From contig NZ_QJJS01000016.1 of assembly GCF_003201595.1 (NCBI RefSeq), positions 1 through 64,000 of the forward strand: DNA of 64,000 nucleotides, written 5' to 3'. The notes beneath the pieces are model-generated. The model was not told where the DNA came from. It worked only from the letters and a program-made list of their open reading frames with translations, and searched no databases. Source of the DNA: Sphaerotilus hippei. GTDB taxonomy: Bacteria > Pseudomonadota > Gammaproteobacteria > Burkholderiales > Burkholderiaceae_C. Positions 1 through 9,875 of the stretch are shown here, one piece after another (within the stretch, counting starts at the first letter, position 1; each line of letters begins with the position of its first letter). A program made the position numbers and the translations under genes.

Positions 1-50
1 GCGGCAGCGGCGAGGGCGGTCAGGGCCAGGCGGGTGGCGGAACGGCTCAT
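1..50 (-). CDS. N-terminus of an exported protein, cut by window edge
   Basis: Only the first 16 codons are inside the window, reading MSRSATRLALTALAAA on the minus strand. Positively charged residues followed by an Ala/Leu run look like the start of a Sec signal peptide. A good ribosome site (AGGAGAC) lies 5 nt before the ATG at position 50. The gene lies 65 nt downstream of iolB on the same strand, so it is probably the last visible member of the iol operon and may encode a periplasmic protein. The product cannot be identified from this fragment. Confidence 0.5.
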   Translation of the reverse strand, partial: MSRSATRLALTALAAA

Positions 51-115
51 GGGTTTGTCTCCTGTGGTGTGGGCGGGAAAGTGCCGCTGTCGCGGCGGGG
101 AAACTCGGTGGCGGT

Positions 116-925
116 TCAGCTCTTGGGCTGCAGCATCCATTCGTGGGCGGGATCGTTCTTGAAGTGCCAGGCGCGGCCGGGGCCGGCCATCACGTTGAGG
201 TAGTACAGGTCGTAGCCGTGCGGGGCCACGCAGGGGTGGTAGCCCCGCGGCACCATCACCACGTCGTGGTCCTCGACGACGCAGGCCTCGTCCAGGCTGC
301 GGTCGTCGGTGTAGACGCGCTGGAACGCGAAGCCCTGGGGCGGGTTGAGCCGGTGGTAGTAGGTCTCCTCGAGCAGCGTCTCCTCCGGCGCGGCCTCCCG
401 GTCGTGCTTGTGCGGCGGATAGCTGCTGGAGTGGCCACCCGGCGTGATGACCTCGGTCACCAGCAGGTGGTCGGCGGTCGGGTCGTCGGCCATCAGCACG
501 TCGCAGACGTAGCGCGTGTTGCTGCCGGCCCCGCGCACGCTGCGGCGCATGGCTGCGCCGTCGAGGCGCCTCACCTGCTTGCCTCCTTCGTAAGGGGCGG
601 TGCACAGCGCCACCTCGGCGTCGCGGCGCGCGGTGATGAGCACCGCCTGGCCACCCGGCACGTAGAGTGCATCGGGCGACACCTCCTCGAACACGCTGGC
701 GCGCTTGCCGAGCGCCTCGTGCACGATGCCGTCCACGGTCACGTCGACCGTGCCCGACAGCACCACCAGGCACAGCTCGCGGGCACCGGTGTCGAGGCTT
801 TCCTGGTCACCGGCCTGCAGCCGCAGCGCACGGAAGCCCACATGGGTCCAGCCGGCCTTCTCGGGGGTGACGTCGCAGATCTGGCGGCCGGCATCGGCCT
901 TGACCAGCAGGGGGGAGATGGGCAT
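116..925 (-). CDS. iolB: 5-deoxy-glucuronate isomerase IolB
   Basis: IolB converts 5-deoxy-D-glucuronate to 5-dehydro-2-deoxy-D-gluconate, the third intracellular step after inositol oxidation and dehydration. The 269-residue protein has the usual family length and the bicupin layout. The metal-binding region is visible around residues 165-245: a SSYPPHKHD stretch, then an EETYYHR segment, then VPRGYHP. It is cytosolic. It is the fourth gene of the minus-strand iolC-iolD-iolE-iolB series and starts 14 nt after the iolE stop, so the genes are almost certainly cotranscribed. Nothing appears truncated. Confidence 0.95.
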   Translation of the reverse strand: MPISPLLVKADAGRQICDVTPEKAGWTHVGFRALRLQAGDQESLDTGARELCLVVLSGTVDVTVDGIVHEALGKRASVFEEVSPDALYVPGGQAVLITARRDAEVALCTAPYEGGKQVRRLDGAAMRRSVRGAGSNTRYVCDVLMADDPTADHLLVTEVITPGGHSSSYPPHKHDREAAPEETLLEETYYHRLNPPQGFAFQRVYTDDRSLDEACVVEDHDVVMVPRGYHPCVAPHGYDLYYLNVMAGPGRAWHFKNDPAHEWMLQPKS

Positions 926-939
926 GTCGGGCTCCTGGC

Positions 940-1869
940 TCAGGCGCTGAGCTGGTCGACCAGGCGACGCAGCGTGTCGTAGCCCTTCTTGGCGTACGGG
1001 TAGCTGGGCGCGACGGCGGGATCCTGCTCGGCCTCGACGACCAGCCAGCCTTCGTAGCCCGAGGCCTTCAGCGTGGCCAGCACGGCGGCGTAGTCGATCA
1101 CGCCGTCACCGGGCACGGTGAAGGTGCCGTTGATGACGCCGTTGAGGAAGCTCCAGCCGTCGTTGCGGGCCTGGGCGATGACCTGGGCCCGCACGTCCTT
1201 GCAGTGCACGTGCACCACCCGGCCGACATGCTTCTTCAGCACCGCGACCGGATCGGCCGCACCGCCGAAGTAGGCATGGCCGGTGTCGAACAGCAGGAAG
1301 ACCTTGGCCGGATCGGTCAGGGCCATCAGCTTGTCGATGTCGGCGGGCGACTCGACATAGGCGCCCATGTGGTGGTGGTAGGCCAGCTTGATGCCGTAGG
1401 TCTCGATCAGGTGCTGGCCGAAGGCGTCCAGGCGCTCGGCATAAGCCTGCCAGGCGGCTTCGTCGGCAAAACGCGGGCGCTTGGCGACCGGCGTGTCGAT
1501 CTGGCCCTGGATGGTGCCGGCGCACTCGCCGTAGACCACGACCTTGACGCCGTTGTGCTGCAGCTTGCTCATGTGCGCCCGGCAGCGCTCGATCTCGGCG
1601 GCCACGGCATCGGCGTTGCCCTGGCCGGGCGCCACCTCGGCCAGGAAGCCCGAATACCAGCCCGACACGCAGGCCAGGCCGAACTCGTCGAGCTTGGCCT
1701 TCAGGCCCGGGCCATCCTTGGGGAACTTGTTGCCCAGCTCGAAGCCTTCGTAGCCGATCTCCTTGCCTTCGGAGAGCGCGGTCTCCAGCGTGGTCTCGCC
1801 GCCCAGCGAGGGCAGGTCGTCGTTCATCCAGGACAGGGGGTTGATGCCGATGCGGACGTTCCAGGTCAT
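940..1869 (-). CDS. iolE: myo-inosose-2 dehydratase IolE
   Basis: IolE dehydrates 2-keto-myo-inositol to 3D-(3,5/4)-trihydroxycyclohexane-1,2-dione. The start is taken at the ATG at 1869 (MTWNVRIGINPLSW), because the frame's upstream extension is low-complexity shadow sequence and family members begin at this point. The resulting 309 residues match the family. Landmarks of the xylose-isomerase-like TIM barrel are GINPLSWMNDD near the N-terminus, YHHHMGAYVE, LLFDTGHAYFGG and HVHCKDV, which supply metal ligands. It lies between iolD (56 nt gap) and iolB (14 nt gap). Confidence 0.95.
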   Translation of the reverse strand: MTWNVRIGINPLSWMNDDLPSLGGETTLETALSEGKEIGYEGFELGNKFPKDGPGLKAKLDEFGLACVSGWYSGFLAEVAPGQGNADAVAAEIERCRAHMSKLQHNGVKVVVYGECAGTIQGQIDTPVAKRPRFADEAAWQAYAERLDAFGQHLIETYGIKLAYHHHMGAYVESPADIDKLMALTDPAKVFLLFDTGHAYFGGAADPVAVLKKHVGRVVHVHCKDVRAQVIAQARNDGWSFLNGVINGTFTVPGDGVIDYAAVLATLKASGYEGWLVVEAEQDPAVAPSYPYAKKGYDTLRRLVDQLSA

Positions 1870-1925
1870 GTCGGTGCTTTCGTGTTCGGTGGAGGGGTGC
1901 AGCAGGTCGGGCGTGGCCGCGGGGC

Positions 1926-3809
1926 TCAGCGCTTCTGCTTCTTCTTGGCTTCGAGGTAGCGTGCGTGGGCCTCGAGCACCTCGGGACGCTCGGAGACCTC
2001 GGGGATCGCGACTTCCCACCAGGCGCCGCCGTCACCGGTGGTGCGGTGGTGGGTGGTGTCGATGACCAGCACCTGGCTCCTGGTGGCGGCGCGGGCGCGC
2101 ACCATCTCGCGCCGCAGTTCGGCCACGTCCTTGACGTGCACCGCCTCGGCCCCCATCGAGCGGCCGTGCATCGCGAAGTCGATGCTCGAGGGCTCGCCGC
2201 CCTCGGGGATGCAGTCGTCGAGCATGTTGTTGAAGCTCGCGCCACCACTCTTGACCTGCAGGCGCTCGATGCAGCCGTAGCCGCGGTTGTCGAGGATGAC
2301 GACGATGATCTTGCGGCCCAGCATCACCGAGGTGGCCAGTTCGGCGTTGAGCATCATGTAGGAGCCGTCGCCCACCATGACGATCACCTCGCGCTCGGGG
2401 CGGGCCAGCTTCGCGCCCAGGCCCCCCGCGACCTCGTAGCCCATGCACGAGTAGGCGTAGTCCATGTGGTAGTTGCCCGGCACCCCGGCGCGCCAGAGCT
2501 TGTGCAGCTCGGCTGGCAGCGTGCCGGCGGCGCAGACGACGATGTCGCGCGTGCCGCTGTCCAGGCCGCTGTCGGTGGCGGAGTCGCGCACCGCGCCGAT
2601 CACCTCGGCGTCGTAGGGCAGCACGTCATGCGGCACGTGGGTCGTCAGCTCGTCGACCCGGTGGACCCAGCCGGCGGCCAGGTCGCGGCACTGCGCGGTC
2701 CAGGCGCCGTCGGCCGTCCAGCCGGCCAGCGCGGCGCCGAGCTGTTCCAGGCCGGTGCGGGCGTCGGCGAGCAGCGACTGGCCGCCCTTCTTGCCGGCGT
2801 CGAAGGCCTGCACGTTCAGGCTCAGCAGCTTCGCGTGGCCGAACAGCGCATGCGAGCCGGTGGTGAAGTCCTGCAGCCGGGTGCCCACTGCGAAGACCAC
2901 GTCGCACTGCTCGGCCGCGCTGTTGGCGGCCGGGGAGCCGGTCACGCCGATCGAGCCCAGGTTCAGCGGATGATCCCAGGCCAGGCTGCTCTTGCCGGCC
3001 TGCGATTCGACCACCGGCAGGCCGTGGGCCTCGGCGAAACGGCGCAGCGCGTCCCAGGCCTGGCTGTAGAGCACGCCGCCGCCGGCGACCAGCATCGGCT
3101 TCTTCGCGCTGCGCAGCAGCTCGGCCGCCTCGGCCAGTTCACGGGCTTCGGCCGGCGGGCGGCGGAACCGGATCAGCGCCGGCTTGAAGAAGCTCTCGGG
3201 CCAGTCGTAGGCGTGGGTCTGCACGTCCTGCGGCAGCGCCAGGCAGACCGGGCCGCAGGTGGCCGGATCGCTCATCACCTGGATGGCCCGCGGCAGCGCG
3301 ACCAGCAGCTGTTCGGGGCGGGCGATGCGGTCGAAGTAGCGCGTGACGGAGCGGAAGCAGTCGTTGGCGCTGACGTCGCCCTGCTCGAAGCTCTCGACCT
3401 GCTGCAGCACCGGGTCCGGCAGGCGCGACTCGAAGCTGTCGCCCGGCAGCAGCAGCACGGGAATGCGGGCCACGTGGGCCAGCGCAGCGGAGGTCACCAT
3501 GTTGGTGGCGCCCGGGCCGATGCTGGAGGTCACCGCCATGATGCGCTGGCGGAAGTTGGTCTTGGCATAGGCCACGGCCGCGTTGGCCATGCCCTGCTCG
3601 TTGTGGGCGCGATAGGTGGGCAGCACAGCCCGTTCGGCGTGCAGCGCCTCGCCCAGCCCGGCCACGTTGCCGTGGCCGAAGATCGAGAACACCCCGCCCA
3701 CGTAGGGCAGGACCTCGGTGCGGCCGTCGGGATGGGTCATCTCGACGCGCAGGGCGGCCAGGTAGCGCACCAGCGCCTGGCTGACGGTGAGTCGTACGGT
3801 TGCTTCCAT
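1926..3809 (-). CDS. iolD: 3D-(3,5/4)-trihydroxycyclohexane-1,2-dione acylhydrolase IolD
   Basis: IolD is a thiamine-diphosphate enzyme that opens the inositol ring, hydrolysing trihydroxycyclohexanedione to 5-deoxy-glucuronate. The 627 residues from the ATG at 3809 (MEATVRLTVSQALVRYLAAL) agree with the usual length of about 630. The N-terminal pyrimidine-binding domain contains HNEQGMANAAVAYAK with the catalytic-type glutamate. The C-terminal diphosphate-binding domain contains GDGSYMMLNAEL and later DNRGYGCIERLQ. The longer frame upstream of 3809 overlaps iolC and is rejected. The start is 17 nt after the iolC stop, consistent with one operon. Confidence 0.95.
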   Translation of the reverse strand: MEATVRLTVSQALVRYLAALRVEMTHPDGRTEVLPYVGGVFSIFGHGNVAGLGEALHAERAVLPTYRAHNEQGMANAAVAYAKTNFRQRIMAVTSSIGPGATNMVTSAALAHVARIPVLLLPGDSFESRLPDPVLQQVESFEQGDVSANDCFRSVTRYFDRIARPEQLLVALPRAIQVMSDPATCGPVCLALPQDVQTHAYDWPESFFKPALIRFRRPPAEARELAEAAELLRSAKKPMLVAGGGVLYSQAWDALRRFAEAHGLPVVESQAGKSSLAWDHPLNLGSIGVTGSPAANSAAEQCDVVFAVGTRLQDFTTGSHALFGHAKLLSLNVQAFDAGKKGGQSLLADARTGLEQLGAALAGWTADGAWTAQCRDLAAGWVHRVDELTTHVPHDVLPYDAEVIGAVRDSATDSGLDSGTRDIVVCAAGTLPAELHKLWRAGVPGNYHMDYAYSCMGYEVAGGLGAKLARPEREVIVMVGDGSYMMLNAELATSVMLGRKIIVVILDNRGYGCIERLQVKSGGASFNNMLDDCIPEGGEPSSIDFAMHGRSMGAEAVHVKDVAELRREMVRARAATRSQVLVIDTTHHRTTGDGGAWWEVAIPEVSERPEVLEAHARYLEAKKKQKR

Positions 3810-3826
3810 GTCGGTCTCGTCGGATC

Positions 3827-5779
3827 TCAGGCAGCGGCCTGCACGGTGTCGCGGCGGCGCTTCCAGGCGTCGACCAGCGTGGCGAAGTTGTGGGCCACCT
3901 CGTTGATGAAGGCGGTGTCGTCGAGCTCGCCGCGGAACCACTTCAGCGAGGCGTCGACCCACAGTGTGCGGCCGACCATGAAGCCCTTGACCATCGGGTT
4001 GGTGGCCTGCGCGAAGCTGTCGGCCAGGTACTGCAGCGGCTGGTTCAGCCCGAGGATGACCGCGCCGCGGCAGTGGGCGTCACGCTCGGCCATCAGCGCC
4101 TCCAGCGCGCTCCAGCCGGCGGCGCTCATCGGCGCGAGCTTCCACCACTCGGGCTTGACGCCCAGGTTGTAGAAGCGCTTGACCGCACGCAGCACCGCTT
4201 CGTCCTCGGTGCCCGCCGGCGTCATGGCCTTGGGCGGAATGATCTCCAGCAGCAGCTCGTTGCCGCTCTCGCGGGTGGCTTCCCAGAGTTCGAGCACCTT
4301 CTGCTCCTGCTCCAGGCGCAGGTCGACCGCGTCGTCGGGGTGGTAGTGCACCAGGCACTTGACCACCTGCTCGGTCGGCCAGTGGATCAGCGCGCTGCCC
4401 ACCGACAGCGTGCCGTCGAAGCGCAGCGGGCGCGAGCCCGGCAGCTCCACCGGACGGCCCACCCACCAGCCGCGGCCGGTGGCGCTGGCCAGCGCATCAC
4501 GGCCGTAGTCGCCCCCGTCGATCAGCACCCCGGTGTGGCCCTGCAGCTGACGGCTGCGCTCGACCTGTTCGGCCGCCTTCACCAGCAGCTTCTTGAGCTC
4601 GGGCACCCGGCTGTCGTCGACCCCGGCCTCGCGGGCGATGTCGTAGAACTGGCTGCGGTGGTCGAAGGCCATCACGCACAGCTCGTCCCAGCTCGGGCGG
4701 GCGGCGGTGACCCGGTGCAGGTGGGCGAGCTGCTGGTCGGCGTCGACCTTGGGGTTGCGGCTGCCGCCGAACCAGTGTTCCAGCTCGGCCGGCGTGGGCA
4801 TCGCGGCCGAGCAGGCATGGCGCGAGACCACGATCGCGCCGCAGGCGTTGGCCATGCGGGTGGCGTCGGCCCAGTCCTTGCCCTGCAGCAGGCCGGTCAT
4901 CAGGCCCGACAGGAAGGCGTCGCCGGCGCCCAGCACGTTGAGCACCTCGACCCGCTCGCCGCGGTAGGTCGGCGCGTCCTCGATGCGATCGGGGATCCGG
5001 CCCTCGATCACGCAGCAGCCCAGCGCGCCGCGCTTGACCACCAGCGTCGCGGCCGACACGTCGCGCACCGCCTTCAGCGAGGCGATCAGGTCGTCCGGCA
5101 CGCCCCCGGCGATGAAGAACTCCTCCTCGGTGCCCACCAGCAGGTCGAAGTCACCCAGCACCTGCTGCAGCTGCAGCGTCACGTTGGCATCGGGCACGAA
5201 GCGGTTCTCGCCCGCGCCGCGGGTCGTCAGGCCCCACAGCACCGGGCGGAAGTCGATGTCGAGCACGCGCATGACCCCGTGGCGGCGTGCCAGGCTCAGC
5301 GCCCGGGTGGCCGCGCGGCGGGTCGCCGGCGTCGACAGGTGCGTGCCGGTGATGGCCAGCGCGCGGCACTGCGAGATGAAGTCCTCGCGGATCTGGTCGG
5401 CGTCGATGGCCATGTCGGCGCAGTTCTCGCGCATGAACAGCAGCGGGAAGGTGTCGCGGTCCTTCAGGCCCAGCAGCACCAGCGCGGTCAGGCGCTCCGG
5501 GTCGACCTGCAGCTGGCTGACGTCGCAGCCCTCGCGGGACAGGGTCTCGCGCAGGAAATTGCCCATCTGCTCGTTGCCCACCCGCGAGATCATGGCGCTG
5601 CGCAGCCCCAGGCGGGCCACGCCGAAGGCCAGGTTGCCCGACGAACCCCCGAGGTACATCGCCATGCTGCGGGCGTCCTCGAGGCGGCTGCCGAACTGCT
5701 GGGCATAGAGGTCCACCGCAACCCGGCCCAGGCAGGCCAGGTCGATGCGACGACCGTTGGGAAAGTTCAAGGTGCTCAT
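3827..5779 (-). CDS. iolC: IolC kinase fused to DUF2090 aldolase-like domain
   Basis: The first half (about residues 1-330) is a PfkB-family sugar kinase, 5-dehydro-2-deoxygluconokinase. It has the glycine-rich GGSSGNLAFGVARLG motif and the C-terminal signature NVLGAGDAFLSGLMTG carrying the catalytic Asp. The second half (about residues 345-640) is a DUF2090 domain, starting near CVMAFDHRSQFYDIA, which resembles class I aldolases. Proteobacterial fusions of this kind are annotated as doing both the phosphorylation and the following phospho-aldolase step, replacing a separate IolJ. It is the first gene of the minus-strand iol operon. The 296-nt region upstream is shared with the divergent importer and holds an IolR-type site at 5866. 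Confidence 0.93.
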   Translation of the reverse strand: MSTLNFPNGRRIDLACLGRVAVDLYAQQFGSRLEDARSMAMYLGGSSGNLAFGVARLGLRSAMISRVGNEQMGNFLRETLSREGCDVSQLQVDPERLTALVLLGLKDRDTFPLLFMRENCADMAIDADQIREDFISQCRALAITGTHLSTPATRRAATRALSLARRHGVMRVLDIDFRPVLWGLTTRGAGENRFVPDANVTLQLQQVLGDFDLLVGTEEEFFIAGGVPDDLIASLKAVRDVSAATLVVKRGALGCCVIEGRIPDRIEDAPTYRGERVEVLNVLGAGDAFLSGLMTGLLQGKDWADATRMANACGAIVVSRHACSAAMPTPAELEHWFGGSRNPKVDADQQLAHLHRVTAARPSWDELCVMAFDHRSQFYDIAREAGVDDSRVPELKKLLVKAAEQVERSRQLQGHTGVLIDGGDYGRDALASATGRGWWVGRPVELPGSRPLRFDGTLSVGSALIHWPTEQVVKCLVHYHPDDAVDLRLEQEQKVLELWEATRESGNELLLEIIPPKAMTPAGTEDEAVLRAVKRFYNLGVKPEWWKLAPMSAAGWSALEALMAERDAHCRGAVILGLNQPLQYLADSFAQATNPMVKGFMVGRTLWVDASLKWFRGELDDTAFINEVAHNFATLVDAWKRRRDTVQAAA

Positions 5780-5865
5780 GTGGGATCCGTGCCGGGTCAG
5801 GTGTTCATCGAAACTGGGACGGAGTCTAGGTCGGTCGAAAATGCGATTCTCTAGGTGTATTCCTG

Positions 5866-5881
5866 TAGAAATCCATTTCCA
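5866..5881. promoter_or_regulatory. IolR-type operator in the iolC/importer divergent promoter region
   Basis: TAGAAATCCATTTCCA fits TGGAAA-N4-TTTCCA with one mismatch in 12 fixed positions. It is one of four such sites in this window, all in front of cyclitol genes. A TAAAGT element at 5901-5906 lies 19 nt downstream of the TTTCCA half, so the site may cover the -35 region of the importer promoter. Most likely binder is the RpiR-family protein encoded at 16979. The rest of the 5780-6075 gap shows no gene. Confidence 0.6.
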
Positions 5882-6075
5882 AAAAACTTCGATCTGAAGC
5901 TAAAGTGGCGTCGTGTTGAAAGCGCCTCGCAACGCTTCCAACCGACGGAAAGCAGAGCGGGCAGGACCTGCACGCTCTGGGTTTCAAACGGCCGGAGTCC
6001 GCCCAGGCGGATGGATCCACCCAGGGAGGCGTCGCGACGCCCCCGTTCCACACAGACTTTTAGGAGACAAAGATC

Positions 6076-7002
6076 ATGAAGAAGATGCTGTTGGTTGCCG
6101 CTGCTGCCGCCTCGCTGGTGTCCCCGCTGGCCCACGCCGAGAAGGTGGGTCTGGCCATGGCACAGCTCGACACGTTCCTGACGATCCTGAAGAACGGCAC
6201 GCTCGAGGCAGGCAAGAAGGCTGGCGCGACCGTGCAGGTGGAAGATGCCCAGAACGACGTGGGCAAGCAGCTCAGCCAGATCCAGAACCTGATCGCGCAG
6301 AAGGTCGACGCGATCATCGTCAACCCGGTCGACACCGACGCGACGCCCAAGATCACCAAGATGGTGACTGCCGCCGGCATCCCGCTGGTCTACGTGAACC
6401 GAAAGCCGGTCGACTTCGACAAGCTGCCGGCCGGTGTCGCGGTCGTGGCCTCCGACGAGAAGGTCTCGGGTACGGTGCAGACCCAGGAAGTCTGCCGCCT
6501 GCTCAAGGGCAAGGGCTCGGTGCTGGTGCTGATGGGCGAGCTGTCCAACGAAGCCGCACGCACCCGCACCAAGGACATCGAGGAAGTGGTCGCCACCAAG
6601 GAGTGCAGCGGCATCAAGATCGCTGACAAGCGTGAAGGCAAGTGGGATCGGACCCAGGGCCAGGACATCACGACCAACTGGCTGTCGACCGGTGTCAAGT
6701 TCGACGCGATCATCGCCAACAACGACGAGATGGCCATCGGCGCGATCAATGCGCTGAAAGCCGGCAAGAAGTGGACGTCGAGCTCGATCGTCGCGGGCAT
6801 CGATGCCACGCCGGACGCGCTGGCATCGATGAAGGCGGGCGACCTGAAGGTCACCGTGTTCCAGAACGCCGCCGGCCAGGGCGCTGGTGCGGTGGAGACG
6901 GCCCTGAAGCTGATCAAGAAGCAGCCGGTCGACCGTTTCGTGAACGTGCCTTTCGAGCTGGTGACCCCGGCCAACCTGAGCAAGTACAGCGGCAAGAACT
7001 GA
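6076..7002 (+). CDS. Sugar (probably inositol) ABC transporter substrate-binding protein
   Basis: A 308-residue periplasmic binding protein of the RbsB/IbpA type (Peripla_BP_4). Residues 1-21 are a signal peptide ending SPLAHA, with mature sequence starting [15 protein letters not shown] ribosome site AGGAGAC precedes the ATG. The binding-fold segments ending in [22 protein letters not shown] and [11 protein letters not shown] are typical. The gene is divergent from iolC and leads the importer operon, so inositol or a related cyclitol is the likely ligand; this comes from context, since specificity cannot be read from sequence. An intercistronic hairpin follows it. Confidence 0.9.
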   Translation: MKKMLLVAAAAASLVSPLAHAEKVGLAMAQLDTFLTILKNGTLEAGKKAGATVQVEDAQNDVGKQLSQIQNLIAQKVDAIIVNPVDTDATPKITKMVTAAGIPLVYVNRKPVDFDKLPAGVAVVASDEKVSGTVQTQEVCRLLKGKGSVLVLMGELSNEAARTRTKDIEEVVATKECSGIKIADKREGKWDRTQGQDITTNWLSTGVKFDAIIANNDEMAIGAINALKAGKKWTSSSIVAGIDATPDALASMKAGDLKVTVFQNAAGQGAGAVETALKLIKKQPVDRFVNVPFELVTPANLSKYSGKN

Positions 7003-7028
7003 TCTGGTTCCTGTCGTCGAGTCTGTCT

Positions 7029-7052
7029 GGAGCCACTCCCCGGAGTGGCTCC
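7029..7052 (+). terminator. Intercistronic hairpin after the binding-protein gene
   Basis: GGAGCCACTCC, a two-base spacer and GGAGTGGCTCC form a perfect 11-bp stem. There is no T run after it, so complete termination is unlikely. Hairpins at this place in binding-protein operons usually allow partial read-through or protect the upstream message, giving more binding protein than ATPase and permease. Confidence 0.6.
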
Positions 7053-7114
7053 AACCCCGCAGCGGCACGCCCCTCCCGTGCGTCGCTGCTGTAGGTGAGT
7101 GTCAAGGAAGCTCT

Positions 7115-8662
<1,548 letters not shown>

Positions 8663-8694
8663 GCGAGGCCCCCACAACTACCCGGAGACTTCCT

Positions 8695-9720
8695 ATGGCC
8701 ATCAGCAATCCATCCGTGGGCGCCCAGTCCATGACCTTCCGGCCGCCCAAGCGCAAGTGGCCGCCCGAACTCAGCATCTTCCTCGTGCTGGTCGGCATCA
8801 GCCTGTTCTTCGAGATGCTGGGCTGGTACATCAACGGCCAGAGCTTCCTGCTCAACCCCGAGAGACTGCAGATCATCATCCTGCAGATGTCGGTGATCGG
8901 CATCATCGCCATCGGCGTGAACCTGGTCATCATCACCAGTGGCATCGACCTGTCTTCAGGGTCGGTGGTGGCGGCTGCCGCGGTGGTCTCTGCCAGCCTG
9001 GCTCAGGTGTCGGACTTCCCGCGCGCCGTGTTCCCGGGGCTGACTGACCTGCCGGTGTTCTGGCCGCTGCTGGCCGGCATCACGACCGGGCTGGTGATCG
9101 GACTGATCAACGGCACGCTGATCGCGAAGACAGCCATTCCGCCCTTCATCGCGACGCTGGGCACGATGGTGGCAGCCCGCGGTTTCGCGAAGTGGTTCAC
9201 CGGCGGGATGCCCGTGTCGATGCTGACCGACGATTTCGCCTGGATCGGCTCGGGCCTGAATCCTGTGATCATCTTCCTGGTCGTCGCGCTGATCTTCCAC
9301 ATCGTGCTGCGCTACACCCGCTTCGGCAAGTTCTCCTATGCCATCGGCGCCAACCGCCAGGCGGCGCTGGTGTCGGGCATCAACGTCAATCGCCATCTGA
9401 TCTGGGTCTACACGATTGCCGGTCTGCTCAGCGGCATTGCCGGGTCGGTCACCGCAGCACGTGCCATCTCGGGCCAGTCGAGCATGGGCGTGATGTACGA
9501 GCTCGATGCGATCGCCGCGGTCGTCATCGGCGGTACCTCGCTGGTCGGTGGCGTGGGCCGCGTGACGGGCACGGTGATCGGCGTGCTGATCCTGGGCGTG
9601 ATGACCTCGGGCTTCACCTTCATCCGCATCGACGCCTACTACCAGGAGATGGTCAAGGGCGCGATCATCGTGGCCGCTGTGGTGGCCGACCAGTACCGCC
9701 AGCGCAATCGTCGCGGCTGA
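8695..9720 (+). CDS. Sugar ABC transporter permease (RbsC type)
   Basis: A 341-residue hydrophobic inner-membrane permease of the BPD_transp_2 (RbsC/IatP) family. The ATG at 8695 is chosen because GGAG lies 7 nt before it; a GTG at 8659 overlapping the ATPase stop is possible but less likely. Characteristic segments include GVNLVIITSGIDLSSGSVVA, NGTLIAKTAIPPFIATLGTM and AIAAVVIGGTSLVGGVGR, the last being the loop that contacts the ATPase. It is the third and last gene of the importer operon and is followed by a strong hairpin terminator. Confidence 0.93.
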   Translation: MAISNPSVGAQSMTFRPPKRKWPPELSIFLVLVGISLFFEMLGWYINGQSFLLNPERLQIIILQMSVIGIIAIGVNLVIITSGIDLSSGSVVAAAAVVSASLAQVSDFPRAVFPGLTDLPVFWPLLAGITTGLVIGLINGTLIAKTAIPPFIATLGTMVAARGFAKWFTGGMPVSMLTDDFAWIGSGLNPVIIFLVVALIFHIVLRYTRFGKFSYAIGANRQAALVSGINVNRHLIWVYTIAGLLSGIAGSVTAARAISGQSSMGVMYELDAIAAVVIGGTSLVGGVGRVTGTVIGVLILGVMTSGFTFIRIDAYYQEMVKGAIIVAAVVADQYRQRNRRG

Positions 9721-9749
9721 TCCGGTCCAGCCTCCAGCGTCAGGCCATA

Positions 9750-9778
9750 GGGCGCGCAGCGCAAGCTGCGCGCCCTTT
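9750..9778 (+). terminator. Rho-independent-like terminator of the importer operon
   Basis: GGGCGCGCAGC, tetraloop GCAA, then GCTGCGCGCCC and TTT. The stem is 11 bp and perfect with a GNRA loop; the T run is short. It lies 30 nt after the permease stop and may serve both directions, because the LacI gene converges from the right. Confidence 0.75.
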
Positions 9779-9875
9779 CCCATGGCGGTTGCTCCTCGTT
9801 CCGGAGCGAGAACGATGTTCCGTCTGGATCACCTCGGTGACCTGCGAGCGCTGGTGAACCGCACGCCCCGCCACT

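Noticed and set aside
143-982. Plus-strand open frame opposite iolB
   Set aside because: It is a His/Val/Arg-rich shadow of iolB with no ribosome site and no domain.
1870-2019. N-terminal extension of iolE to position 2019
   Set aside because: The extra residues overlap the iolD C-terminus and are low-complexity; the family start MTWNVRIGINP is at 1869.
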